A DNA stretch of 64,000 bases, taken from Arthrobacter sp. 260 (GTDB taxonomy: Bacteria > Actinomycetota > Actinomycetes > Actinomycetales > Micrococcaceae). The notes below the pieces were generated by a model that was not told where the DNA came from, searched no databases, and saw only the letters and a program-made list of their open reading frames with translations. The translations under genes were made by a program, and so were the position numbers. This document shows, one piece after another, positions 16,766 through 24,966 of the stretch. The stretch's first letter is position 1. Every line of letters begins with the position of its first letter. Location of the stretch: NCBI RefSeq assembly GCF_013116745.1, contig NZ_JABFOE010000007.1, positions 124,001 through 188,000 on the forward strand, in the 5' to 3' direction.

Positions 16766-16839
16766 ACCCAGGGCCCCGGCGGGGTTCGGGTGGGCGGTCA
16801 CCGCTAGGCTGGAATCCACCCGAGAGGAAGGCGCTGACC

Positions 16840-17619
16840 ATGATTGACCTGACCTATGAGAACAATGTCGCCGAGATTGTGCTCAATGCCCCGGCAAAAC
16901 TGAACTCGCTGGACGAAGCGGGAATTGCCGAACTGTCGCGGGCCTACGACGAGGCGGCGGCTGCGGCTGTCGCCGGTTCTGTCCGGGCGCTGGTCCTGCG
17001 TGGGGAGGGCCGCGCGTTCTGCGCTGGTCGTGACATCTCGGGGGTGGAACCTGCCACCGACGACGCCGTCGCCTACCTGGACGGGCTCGTCACACCCCTG
17101 CTGCGGAAAATGGCCGAGTTCCCGGCGCCCACGTTCGCTGCGGCCCACGGGGCATGCCTCGGCGTCGGGCTTGGACTGCTGGTCGCCACGGATGTGGTCT
17201 ATGTGGCCGACACCGCGAAGCTGGGCTCTCCCTTCGCCAACCTCGGAGCTACCCTCGATTCCGGCGGGCACTGGCTCTTCACCGAGCGGCTTGGCGCCCA
17301 CCGTACCCTTGACCTGATCTACACAGCCGAGCTGATGACCGGAGCCGACGCCGTCGCGGCTGGCCTGTTCAGCCGGGTGATGCCGGCGGAGGAGCTCCTG
17401 CCGCGGACCCGGGAGACGGCTCAGAGGGTGGCCTCGGGCGCCACCGGGGCGTTCCGCGCGTCGAAGGCCCTGGTGGCGGGCATCCGCGACCGTCGCCTCG
17501 GCCTGTGGGATTCGATCAGCGAGGAGAATACCGCCCAGGGCATCCTGTGCAGCAGCGAGGATTATGCCGAGGGCTTCACGGCCTTCCAGGAAAAGCGCAA
17601 ACCGGTTTTTAGAGGCTGA
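16840..17619 (+). CDS. paaG: 1,2-epoxyphenylacetyl-CoA isomerase-like enoyl-CoA hydratase/isomerase (PaaG-like)
   Basis: A 259-residue crotonase-fold protein. The oxyanion holes lie in 'GRAFCAGRDIS' and 'AAHGACLGVGLGLLVATDV', and an aspartate in 'ATLDSGGHWL' corresponds to the PaaG active acid ('VPDSGGTWL' in the enteric enzyme). The C-terminus 'SEDYAEGFTAFQEKRKPVFRG' also follows the PaaG pattern. PaaG isomerises the ring epoxide to oxepin-CoA, the step between PaaABCE and PaaZ. It is the only such gene in the window, 3.2 kb after paaE, and no PaaR-type palindrome is seen before it, so its regulation may differ. A generic enoyl-CoA hydratase is the alternative. Its end overlaps the converging GGDEF-EAL gene by 11 bp. 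Confidence 0.7.
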   Translation: MIDLTYENNVAEIVLNAPAKLNSLDEAGIAELSRAYDEAAAAAVAGSVRALVLRGEGRAFCAGRDISGVEPATDDAVAYLDGLVTPLLRKMAEFPAPTFAAAHGACLGVGLGLLVATDVVYVADTAKLGSPFANLGATLDSGGHWLFTERLGAHRTLDLIYTAELMTGADAVAAGLFSRVMPAEELLPRTRETAQRVASGATGAFRASKALVAGIRDRRLGLWDSISEENTAQGILCSSEDYAEGFTAFQEKRKPVFRG

Positions 17620-20146
17620 CGGCGGTGGCCAGCGGCTCCCCGCTGTCCAACGGCGGGGAGCTGGCACTGGCGGACCCGTGTTCGCTCGGGCGGCCCAGCA
17701 GGTACCCCTGCCCGTAATCGCAGCCGAGCCCATGGAGCGACTGCGCCTGGCTGCTGGTCTCGATCCCTTCGGCTACCACCCGCAGCTTCAGGGCGTGGGC
17801 CAGTCCGATCACGGCGTTGACGACGGCGAAGCTCTCCCGCCGTCGCGCATTGTCATCGAGGCCCGCGGTGAACGAACCATCGATCTTGATCGTGTCCACC
17901 GGGAACTGGGCCAGGTATGACAGTGACGAGTAGCCGGTGCCGAAGTCGTCAATGGCCAGATGAACCCCCATGGACCGCAGCAGAGCCAGCGTAGTCCTCG
18001 CCCGGTCAAGGTTGACCATCAGAACGCTCTCGGTGATTTCGAGGCCCAGCACCGACCCCGGCAACTCGTGGTCGGCGAGGGCTCGCCCCACGCTGGCAGC
18101 AAAGTCGGGGCTCCGCAGTTCGAACGCTGACACGTTAACCCACATCACGGGGGCTGCGATGCCGGCCGCGCGACGCCTGACCACCTCGCGCAGCGCCTCC
18201 TGCATCACCCAGGCACCCAGGTCGATAATCAGCCCGGTGTCCTCGGCCAGATCGATGAATTCACCAGGCATCAGCAGGCCGCGCGTGGGGTGTTGCCACC
18301 GGACCAGGGCTTCGAGCCCGACCACCTGCCTGTCGGCGAGGCTCATCTCGGGCTGGTAGTGCAGTCGCAGCTGACCATCCCGGATGCCCCGCAGCAGGTC
18401 GCTTTCCAGCTGGGCGCGGGTCCTGACCTGGACGCCGATTGCCTTGTCGTAGATTGATGAGCGGTTTCTGCCCTGCTCCTTCGCCGCATACATGGCGTCG
18501 TCCGCGTCCCGCAGCAGTGCGGACGAGGAGGTGTGCTCGGGATCTGACAATGCGATGCCGATGGAGGCGGTGACAAACACTTCAATATCGCCAACGAGAA
18601 TCGGTGCATCAAGCGCTGCCAGGATCCTCGAGGCAGCGGCGGAGGCCTGCTCGCCCGTTGCCTCCTGGCAAAGAATCACGAACTCGTCCCCGCTGAGGCG
18701 CGCGACGGTATCCGAGGGGCGCACGGCTGACTGCAGACGGCGGGCCACCTCGGTGAGCACGCTGTCGCCAGCCTGGTGTCCGTGGGTGTCGTTGATTGCC
18801 TTGAAACGGTCGAGGTCGCAGAACAGCACAGCCACTGAAGGTCCTCCTCCGCCCACTGCGCTCAGCGTCTGGTTGAGGCGGTCCACCAGCAGCGCGCGGT
18901 TGGGTAACCCGGTAAGGGTGTCGTGCAGCACCTGGTGCTGCAGCATCGCTTCGAAGGCCTTGCGGTCGGTGATGTCCTCGATGTGGTCGATCAGCATGGC
19001 CGGGCCACCGCTGGCATCCTGCACGGCCGAGGACGAGTGCAGGATCCCCACCACCGCACCGTCGGCGTGGAGGAACCGGGTTTCGTGCCGGCGTCGCCCG
19101 GTGACTCCCCGCAGGAGGGACTGACGCTGACGCTCCGCCGGTTCCCGGTCGTCGGGGTGGGTCAGATCCTGAACCGACATGCTCAACAGTGTTTGCTCGT
19201 CCCGGCCCAACAGCTCGGTCAGCGCACGGTTGACCTGGATGAACTCCCCGGTAGGCAGGGTGACCGCCATCCCGATGGGGGCGTCGTCGAACGCGCTGCG
19301 GAAGCGCTGGTTCGACTGTTCCAGCTCCAGCTCCGTTTCCTTAAGGTCGCTGATGTCACTGCAGGCGAGGACCAGTGCACTGTCGGGGTCATTCCCCGAA
19401 GCGTCGAGGTCCGCGACGCTGACCTCAAACCAGCGCCAGCGACCATCCCCGTGGCGGAGCCTGAGTTCGGCGATCGCGCTGCGGCCCAGCCGCAGCCCTG
19501 CGGGTGCGGTCAGGAAGCCATGGGCGTCCTTCCGGTCCTGGGGGTGGACCAGGGTCAGGAAGTCCTCCCCGACGTGGGTGTGACCGGCCGCGCCCAGGAG
19601 TTGTTCGGAGGACGGGCTGAGGGAAGCGATCCGCTTCCCGTCATCGAGGATGATGAGGAGATCGGAGGTGTTTGCCAGCATCGTCTGCACCGCGAGTTCG
19701 CGATGCTTGCGGTGGGTAATGTCGCGTTGGATAGCTACCCAGTGCGTGAACCAGCCGCGGGCGTTTGCCACCGGGGTGATGTTGATCTGAACCCAGAATT
19801 CCTGCCCGTCCTTGTGGATGTTCAGGAGTTCCACCTCAACCGGTTCCCAGGCCTTCAACGCGGCGCGGAGCCGGTCCAGTTCGGCACGGTCGGTCTTCGG
19901 GGACTGCAGGATCCGGGGAGTCTTGCCGACAATCTCATGGGCCTCGTACCCGGTCATCCGGGTGAAGGCGGGGTTGACGTAGAGTACCTCCGGTCCGCCG
20001 GAGAGCAGGTCAACCGGTTCCGCCCTGGTTACCAGCACCACGTCGTTGGCATTGACGACAATGGATTCGAAGAGTGCCGCCGCCTTTGCATCTGGGATGA
20101 CTGCGACTTTGCGTTCGTCTGAGCCCGGCGCACCGTGATCAATCAT
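17609..20146 (-). CDS. PAS-PAS-PAS-GGDEF-EAL cyclic-di-GMP signalling protein
   Basis: An 845-residue soluble protein. Three PAS domains occupy about residues 20-400. The first has a LOV-like stretch, 'NPAFTRMTGY...VGKTPRILQSPKTD', but lacks the flavin-binding cysteine. Next come a GGDEF domain (about 410-570) with the signature SGDEF in 'ARLSGDEFVIL' and an EAL domain (about 585-830) with 'GLEALVRWQHP', 'DDFGTGYSSLSYL' and 'VAEGIET'. Both catalytic signatures look intact, so it may both make and break cyclic-di-GMP, with PAS inputs deciding. No membrane segment is seen. The 355-bp leader holds a MarR-like palindrome and a large stem-loop. Confidence 0.92.
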   Translation of the reverse strand: MIDHGAPGSDERKVAVIPDAKAAALFESIVVNANDVVLVTRAEPVDLLSGGPEVLYVNPAFTRMTGYEAHEIVGKTPRILQSPKTDRAELDRLRAALKAWEPVEVELLNIHKDGQEFWVQINITPVANARGWFTHWVAIQRDITHRKHRELAVQTMLANTSDLLIILDDGKRIASLSPSSEQLLGAAGHTHVGEDFLTLVHPQDRKDAHGFLTAPAGLRLGRSAIAELRLRHGDGRWRWFEVSVADLDASGNDPDSALVLACSDISDLKETELELEQSNQRFRSAFDDAPIGMAVTLPTGEFIQVNRALTELLGRDEQTLLSMSVQDLTHPDDREPAERQRQSLLRGVTGRRRHETRFLHADGAVVGILHSSSAVQDASGGPAMLIDHIEDITDRKAFEAMLQHQVLHDTLTGLPNRALLVDRLNQTLSAVGGGGPSVAVLFCDLDRFKAINDTHGHQAGDSVLTEVARRLQSAVRPSDTVARLSGDEFVILCQEATGEQASAAASRILAALDAPILVGDIEVFVTASIGIALSDPEHTSSSALLRDADDAMYAAKEQGRNRSSIYDKAIGVQVRTRAQLESDLLRGIRDGQLRLHYQPEMSLADRQVVGLEALVRWQHPTRGLLMPGEFIDLAEDTGLIIDLGAWVMQEALREVVRRRAAGIAAPVMWVNVSAFELRSPDFAASVGRALADHELPGSVLGLEITESVLMVNLDRARTTLALLRSMGVHLAIDDFGTGYSSLSYLAQFPVDTIKIDGSFTAGLDDNARRRESFAVVNAVIGLAHALKLRVVAEGIETSSQAQSLHGLGCDYGQGYLLGRPSEHGSASASSPPLDSGEPLATAVSL

Positions 20147-20335
20147 GGGGGTCCCTTCGATGCCAGGCCGATCGCGGCGCTGAGATCTGATTCCTGCGGC
20201 CGGTGAGAGATATTAAACCATAGGCGGCAGGCGCTGGACGCCCCGGCGACCCCAGTCCTCGCTGGGCGTCTTAAGGATTCAAATGTTTATAACTTTTGGA
20301 GAACATTCGCGGTGAAAGCCTACTTTCAAAGTATT

Positions 20336-20347
20336 TTGCCTAGGCAA
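20336..20347. promoter_or_regulatory. 12-bp perfect palindrome TTGCCTAGGCAA, MarR-like site
   Basis: A perfect palindrome in an AT-rich stretch about 190 bp upstream of the GGDEF-EAL start. The TTGC-x4-GCAA form is common for MarR-family operators. No MarR gene is in the window, so this is only a motif-level suggestion. Confidence 0.35.
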
Positions 20348-20360
20348 TGACTTTTACTTG

Positions 20361-20458
20361 TGGTGTGGCCAAGGGGCGGTTCCGCAGCGTCTCATGGGGG
20401 AGGGTGACATTCAGAACGGGATGTCACCACCAGTCAGGATCGCTCCTTGGCCACGCCA
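20361..20458. repeat. Large nested stem-loop (98 bp), possible structured RNA or mobile-element remnant
   Basis: An outer stem of 18 bp, TGGTGTGGCCAAGGGGCG (20361-20378) with the complementary 20441-20458 including two G-U pairs, can extend to ~23 bp. Inside it lies a separate perfect 8-bp stem GGTGACAT / ATGTCACC (20403-20410 / 20421-20428). It lies 44 bp past the Lrp-type gene stop. It is long for a terminator. Confidence 0.55.
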
Positions 20459-20501
20459 GATCCTTTGTGGTCCCACATAGCAGTCGCAAAAGTCCCGCAG
20501 G

Positions 20502-20945
20502 TCACCGAGTGTCAATGTCCTCGAAAACCAGGAAAGTCTGTGTATCCATCACCCCGGGCATGGACTGGAGCTGATCAAAAATGACGCGTCGGAGGCCCAC
20601 ATTGTCCTCGGCTCGTACCAGCAGGATGACGTCGAAGTCTCCGCCGACCAAGGCGATGTGGTGGATCTCGGGGATCAGCCGTAGTTGCTCGCGCAACTCC
20701 CGCCACGCATGCTGCTGCACCTTGAGAGTGACGTAGGCGGAGGACCGAAGACCGGCTTTGATGGGGTCAATGAGAGCCGTGAATTTGGTCAGGACCCCGG
20801 ATTCGGTGAGGCGGGCGATGCGGGAGTAGGCATGGGCCCGTGAAATGTGGACATTCTCGGCAACGGCGGTCACTGACAACCGGCCATCCCTGGTGAGCTC
20901 CGCAAGGATGCGCCGATCTACTTCGTCCAAGGGTTGGTCCACCAT
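20502..20945 (-). CDS. Lrp/AsnC family regulator, probably of the adjacent 2-oxoacid dehydrogenase operon
   Basis: A 147-residue protein at Lrp length. The helix-turn-helix is at about residues 8-55 ('DEVDRRILAELTRDGRLSVTAVAENVHISRAHAYSRIARLTESGVL'), followed by the RAM ligand domain with 'AYVTLKVQQHAWRELREQL', 'ALVGGDFDVILLVRAED' and 'MPGVMDTQTFLVFE'. It is transcribed away from the branched-chain 2-oxoacid dehydrogenase genes across a 215-bp AT-rich region. This is the arrangement of BkdR-type activators, which respond to branched-chain amino acids. Target and ligand are inferred from position only. Confidence 0.85.
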   Translation of the reverse strand: MVDQPLDEVDRRILAELTRDGRLSVTAVAENVHISRAHAYSRIARLTESGVLTKFTALIDPIKAGLRSSAYVTLKVQQHAWRELREQLRLIPEIHHIALVGGDFDVILLVRAEDNVGLRRVIFDQLQSMPGVMDTQTFLVFEDIDTR

Positions 20946-21160
20946 TTGTCTACACCTTCCTGCGTAATGCAGCTCACACTAGCAATTCGTCCACAACAGT
21001 ATGGCGTTCGCAGATGAAAGTCCAGAACTTTAGCCATTGGTAGATACGAATAGTTACCCCAGACCATAATTGGACTACACAGTATCCAGCGCACAGCATC
21101 CCCTGGGTGCCCCGGATCAGCAGAGCAACCGCCCTACCGGGCGGGATGACGGAGGCGGAC

Positions 21161-22324
21161 ATGACCATCTCGACCGGCACCAACAGGGCACCCGGCACCG
21201 CAAGGACATCGGACCAGCAGGAATCCGCCGAAGCAGCCATGCTCCCCTCGGCGACGCCCGTCCAACTCGTGGACCCCAACGGAGTTCACACTCCCAACGA
21301 GTCCTACCCGCTGCCGGACGGCGAGAGCCTCCTCGCCGCGTATCACAAGCTAGTGGTCGGTCGACGAATCAACGATCAGGCAAACGCCCTGGTCCGGCAG
21401 GGCCGGATGGCCGTCTATCCCTCCTCCCATGGACAGGAAGCCTGCCAGGTAGCTGCCGCCGTCGTCCTCGATCACCAGGACTGGCTGTTCCCTACCTACC
21501 GCGACACCGTCGCTGTGATCACCCGTGGAGTCGACCCGATGGAGGTGCTCACCCTCCTGCGCGGCGACTGGCATTCCGGCTATGACCCCCTGGAACACAA
21601 GGTAGCCACCCAGGCCACTCCGCTGGCCACGCAACTGCTCCATGCTGTGGGGGTGGCCCACGCGGCGAAACTCAGGGGCGAAGACACAGTGGTACTGGCC
21701 CTCTGCGGCGACGGAGCCACCAGCGAGGGGGACTTCCACGAGGCACTGAATTTCGCTGCAGTCTTCCACGTCCCGGTGGTCTTCCTCATCCAGAACAACG
21801 AGTACGCCATATCGGTGCCGCTGAAGTCGCAGACCGTTGCGCCGTCCCTCGCGCACAAGGCGATCGGGTACGGCATGCCGGGTGAGCGGGTGGACGGGAA
21901 CGATCTCGCCGCCCTCCTCTCAGTGCTCGGGAAGGCAGTGACCCGGGCCCGCGCCGGTGGCGGACCGACGCTGGTCGAAGCTCACACGTACCGGATGCAG
22001 GCCCACACCAACGCCGACGACCCGTCGCGCTACCGCTCCCAGGACGATGTGGAGAAGTGGATCCCCAAAGACCCGCTCAGCCGCATGCGCACCTATCTGC
22101 GGGACCTGGCAGTGCTTGACGACGACGGTGAGACCCGCATTGCTGCGGCGGCAGAGGAGATGGCCGCGACGCTCCGGGACGGGCTGAATACCGACCCGGT
22201 GGTCAACCCCGAGGACCTGTTCAACTATGTGTTCACCGAAAAGACCAGCCAGCTGCGCGAACAGGCGGACCTCCTGCGCGGGGAACTCAGCCGCGAACAG
22301 TCCTCCGAGGAAGTGACACCATGA
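21161..22324 (+). CDS. bkdA: Branched-chain 2-oxoacid dehydrogenase E1 alpha subunit
   Basis: About 387 residues. The thiamine-diphosphate motif runs 'CGDGATSEGDFHEALNFAAVFHVPVVFLIQNN' (GDG...NN). 'GRMAVYPSSHGQEACQVAAA' and 'PTYRDTVAVITRGVDPMEVL' are characteristic of the 2-oxoisovalerate/pyruvate E1alpha group, and 'EAHTYRMQAHTNADDPSRYR' is the phosphorylation-loop region. The ATG at 21161 has GGAGG at 21151-21155; ATGs further upstream lack a ribosome site. With E1beta and E2 it decarboxylates branched-chain 2-oxoacids to acyl-CoA. A pyruvate-type substrate cannot be excluded, but the Lrp neighbour favours branched-chain. Its stop overlaps the E1beta start (ATGA). Confidence 0.88.
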   Translation: MTISTGTNRAPGTARTSDQQESAEAAMLPSATPVQLVDPNGVHTPNESYPLPDGESLLAAYHKLVVGRRINDQANALVRQGRMAVYPSSHGQEACQVAAAVVLDHQDWLFPTYRDTVAVITRGVDPMEVLTLLRGDWHSGYDPLEHKVATQATPLATQLLHAVGVAHAAKLRGEDTVVLALCGDGATSEGDFHEALNFAAVFHVPVVFLIQNNEYAISVPLKSQTVAPSLAHKAIGYGMPGERVDGNDLAALLSVLGKAVTRARAGGGPTLVEAHTYRMQAHTNADDPSRYRSQDDVEKWIPKDPLSRMRTYLRDLAVLDDDGETRIAAAAEEMAATLRDGLNTDPVVNPEDLFNYVFTEKTSQLREQADLLRGELSREQSSEEVTP

Positions 22325-23436
22325 CCGATACAACCGAACGGGTGATCGACCCGGGGACGGAGCTGCCGGACGGGCCGCCAGCCGGAGTGCTGAACGGGCC
22401 GGAGCGGGCTGCCGAGGCTCGCACCGTTGGGCCGGTCACCTTCGCCAAGGCCCTCAACGCAGCACTCGCCGACGCGATGGAAGCCGACAGCTCAGTTGTC
22501 ATGTTCGGCGAGGACGTCGGAGCGCTGGGTGGCGTGTTCAGGATTACCGATGGTCTCACTGCCCGGTTTGGCACCGGCCGCTGTTTCGATACGCCGCTCG
22601 CTGAGGCGGGGATCATGGGAATGGCCGTCGGGATGGCGATGAACGGAATTCGGCCGGTCGTCGAGATGCAGTTCGACGCTTTCGCCTACCCGGCTTTTGA
22701 GCAGGTGGTCAGTCATGTCGCCAAGATGCCGAACCGCACCAAGGGCAAGGTCAAACTGCCGATTGTCATCCGCATCCCCTACGCCGGGGGCATCGGCGGT
22801 GTCGAGCACCACTGTGACTCCTCCGAGTCCTACTACGCCCACACCCCGGGCCTTACCGTCCTCGCCCCGGCAACGGTCAGGGACGCCTATACGATGTTGC
22901 GCGAAGCAATCAGCTACCCGGATCCGGTGGTTTTCCTGGAGCCGAAGAAGCTCTACTGGTCCAAGGAAGTGCTGGACCTGGCGGAACTGAAGGAGACCTT
23001 CGAAGCCAGCACCGCGGCGCCGAGCATCGGCCGGGCCGTGGTGGCCCGCGCCGGCACTGATGCGACCCTGGTCGCGTACGGGCCATCGGTGCCCACCGCG
23101 ATGGCCGCCGCTGCCGCAGCGGCTGAGGAGGGTCGTTCGCTCGAGGTCATCGACGTACGGTCAATCGTCCCGTTCGACGACGAAACGGTCTGCGCGAGCG
23201 TACGTAAGACGGGGCGGGCTGTGGTGATCGCCGAAGCGCCCGGGTTCGCGTCCGTCGCGGCCGAGATCGTGGCCCGCATCCAGGAGCGCTGCTTCCATTC
23301 GCTGGCAGCCCCCGTGCGCCGGGTCACCGGGTTCGACGTGCCGTATCCGTCTCCGAAGCTGGAACACTTCTTCCTGCCCAGCGTTGACCGTATCCTTGAC
23401 ACCGTCGATGAACTGCAGTGGGAGGATCAGGCGTGA
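22321..23436 (+). CDS. bkdB: Branched-chain 2-oxoacid dehydrogenase E1 beta subunit
   Basis: A 371-residue transketolase-like beta subunit. Typical segments are 'FGEDVGALGGVFRITDGL', 'CFDTPLAEAGIMGMAVGMAMNGIRPVVEMQF', 'YAGGIGGVEHHCDSSESYYAHTPGLTVLAPATVRDAYTMLREAI', and the C-terminal 'VTGFDVPYPSPKLEHFFLPSVDRIL'. Residues ~1-35 are an extra Pro/Gly-rich lead. It forms the E1 heterotetramer with the preceding gene product. Both ends overlap neighbours by four bases (ATGA with bkdA, GTGA with bkdC), indicating one tightly coupled operon. Confidence 0.9.
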   Translation: MTDTTERVIDPGTELPDGPPAGVLNGPERAAEARTVGPVTFAKALNAALADAMEADSSVVMFGEDVGALGGVFRITDGLTARFGTGRCFDTPLAEAGIMGMAVGMAMNGIRPVVEMQFDAFAYPAFEQVVSHVAKMPNRTKGKVKLPIVIRIPYAGGIGGVEHHCDSSESYYAHTPGLTVLAPATVRDAYTMLREAISYPDPVVFLEPKKLYWSKEVLDLAELKETFEASTAAPSIGRAVVARAGTDATLVAYGPSVPTAMAAAAAAAEEGRSLEVIDVRSIVPFDDETVCASVRKTGRAVVIAEAPGFASVAAEIVARIQERCFHSLAAPVRRVTGFDVPYPSPKLEHFFLPSVDRILDTVDELQWEDQA

Positions 23437-24926
23437 GCGCTACTACCGCCAGTGCAGCCGCGCCGGGCACGCAGCTGAAGGTCTTCAACCTCCCCGACCT
23501 CGGTGAGGGCCTGACCGAGGCGGAACTGGTGAACTGGCTGGTCGCCGAGGGCGACGTCGTCGTCGTGGACCAGGCCATCGCCGAGGTGGAAACCGCCAAG
23601 TCAGTCGTCGAGGTGCCCTCTCCGTTCGCGGGAGTGGTCGAGAAGCTCCACGGCCGCGCTGGCGAAACCATCGACGTCGGGAGACCGCTCATCTCCGTCC
23701 GCCCCGCGGGTCAGTCCGGTGTCACGGTGCCGACGGCGGCCGAAGAGACCTACCGGGAAGAAGAGCGTGCCGGGATCACCCCGCCCCAGAACCGCGAACC
23801 CGTGGCTGCACCGGCACCCGATGAGGGTTCGGGAAATGTTCTGATCGGCTACGGCACCCCCGGAGGGCTCGCCTTCGGGAGACGGCGACGTCCCAAGCAC
23901 CAGAGTGCGGCACGCCCCGCAGGTTCGGAGCCCACGGCCGTCGCAGCCAGCGCCGCAGCTGACGAGGCACCCGCTCGCCAGGCGCCCCTTTTCATTTCCC
24001 CGCTGGTGCGGAAACTCGCGCGGGACGCGGGGCTCCGGGCGTCCGACCTCACCGGCTCGGGCCCTGACGGCATGGTGCTGCGCCGGGACGTGGAGCAACA
24101 CCTCAGCCGATCTGCGGCTCAGCCGACGTCCGACGGCGGAGCCAACACGGCTCTTCCCGTACCCGACACCGCACCTGCCGGCCCTGCTGCCGAAGCCGTT
24201 ACGGACCGTAAATCCGGTCTGGGAATCAGCACCCGCACGCCCGTGAAGGGAGTGCGCAAGACGGTTGCCGACAACATGGCGCGCAGCCGCCGCGAGATTC
24301 CCGAAGCAACGGTGTGGGTGGACGTCGACGCCACGGCACTGATGGACCTGCGCGCCTCCCTGAAACGCACCAACCCTGACAGCACTCCAGGCCTGCTCGC
24401 CTTCGTGGCGCGGTTCGTGACGGCAGGGCTGGCGAAATACCCGGAGCTGAACACCCGAATTGTCACCGACGAGACAGGAGGCCAGGAGATCCTCGGGTTT
24501 GACGGGGTGAATCTCGGGATCGCAGCCCAAACGCCCCGCGGACTGATGGTGCCCTGTGTGCAGCGCGCCGACACCCTCAGCGCCCGCGGGCTTGACGCCG
24601 AAATCCGGCGGCTCACCGCCGTCGTCCGGGAAGGAAAGGCAACCCCCGCCGAACTGACCTCTGGCACCTTCACCCTGAACAATTACGGCGTGTTTGGTGT
24701 GGATGGCAGTGCCGCGATCATCAACCATCCGGAGGCCGCGATCCTTGGCATCGGGCGGATCATCGACCGCCCGTGGGTAGTCGGCGGCGAGCTGGCCGTC
24801 CGGAAGATCACCGAACTCACCCTGACCTTCGACCACCGGGTGTGCGACGGCGGGGTAGCCGGTGGCTTCCTGAGGTACGTAGCGGACGCGATTGAGAATC
24901 CAGGCACAGTGCTTGCGGACCTCTGA
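23433..24926 (+). CDS. bkdC: Dihydrolipoamide acyltransferase E2 of the 2-oxoacid dehydrogenase
   Basis: About 497 residues with the full E2 layout. A lipoyl domain (about residues 8-85) carries the lipoyl lysine in 'VETAKSVVEVPSPF'. A Pro/Ala/Arg-rich linker, a peripheral-subunit-binding domain (about 185-225, 'FISPLVRKLARDAGLRASDLTGSGPDGMVLRRDVEQ') and a second linker follow. The catalytic domain (about 265-497) has the HxxxDG-type site in 'FDHRVCDGGVAGGF'. It moves the acyl group from lipoyl to CoA. The GTG start overlaps the bkdB stop. No dihydrolipoamide dehydrogenase follows, so E3 must come from elsewhere. Confidence 0.92.
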   Translation: MSATTASAAAPGTQLKVFNLPDLGEGLTEAELVNWLVAEGDVVVVDQAIAEVETAKSVVEVPSPFAGVVEKLHGRAGETIDVGRPLISVRPAGQSGVTVPTAAEETYREEERAGITPPQNREPVAAPAPDEGSGNVLIGYGTPGGLAFGRRRRPKHQSAARPAGSEPTAVAASAAADEAPARQAPLFISPLVRKLARDAGLRASDLTGSGPDGMVLRRDVEQHLSRSAAQPTSDGGANTALPVPDTAPAGPAAEAVTDRKSGLGISTRTPVKGVRKTVADNMARSRREIPEATVWVDVDATALMDLRASLKRTNPDSTPGLLAFVARFVTAGLAKYPELNTRIVTDETGGQEILGFDGVNLGIAAQTPRGLMVPCVQRADTLSARGLDAEIRRLTAVVREGKATPAELTSGTFTLNNYGVFGVDGSAAIINHPEAAILGIGRIIDRPWVVGGELAVRKITELTLTFDHRVCDGGVAGGFLRYVADAIENPGTVLADL

Positions 24927-24966
24927 AGCGCGCGGCCGGGCGGCAACCACGCCGCTGATCGGTCCG

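Larger units (their letters stand above)
20147..20501. other. 355-bp intergenic region, AT-richer, with structured elements
   Basis: No convincing gene. From low to high coordinate it holds an AT-rich stretch (about 20275-20360) with a TGAAAG-N4-CTTTCA hairpin (20313-20328), the palindrome TTGCCTAGGCAA (20336-20347), and the long stem-loop at 20361-20458. The AT-rich part probably contains the promoter of the GGDEF-EAL gene. Confidence 0.6.

Noticed and set aside
23601-24950. A 449-codon frame on the minus strand opposite bkdC
   Set aside because: No recognisable motif, and the E2 domains on the plus strand account for all of the sequence.
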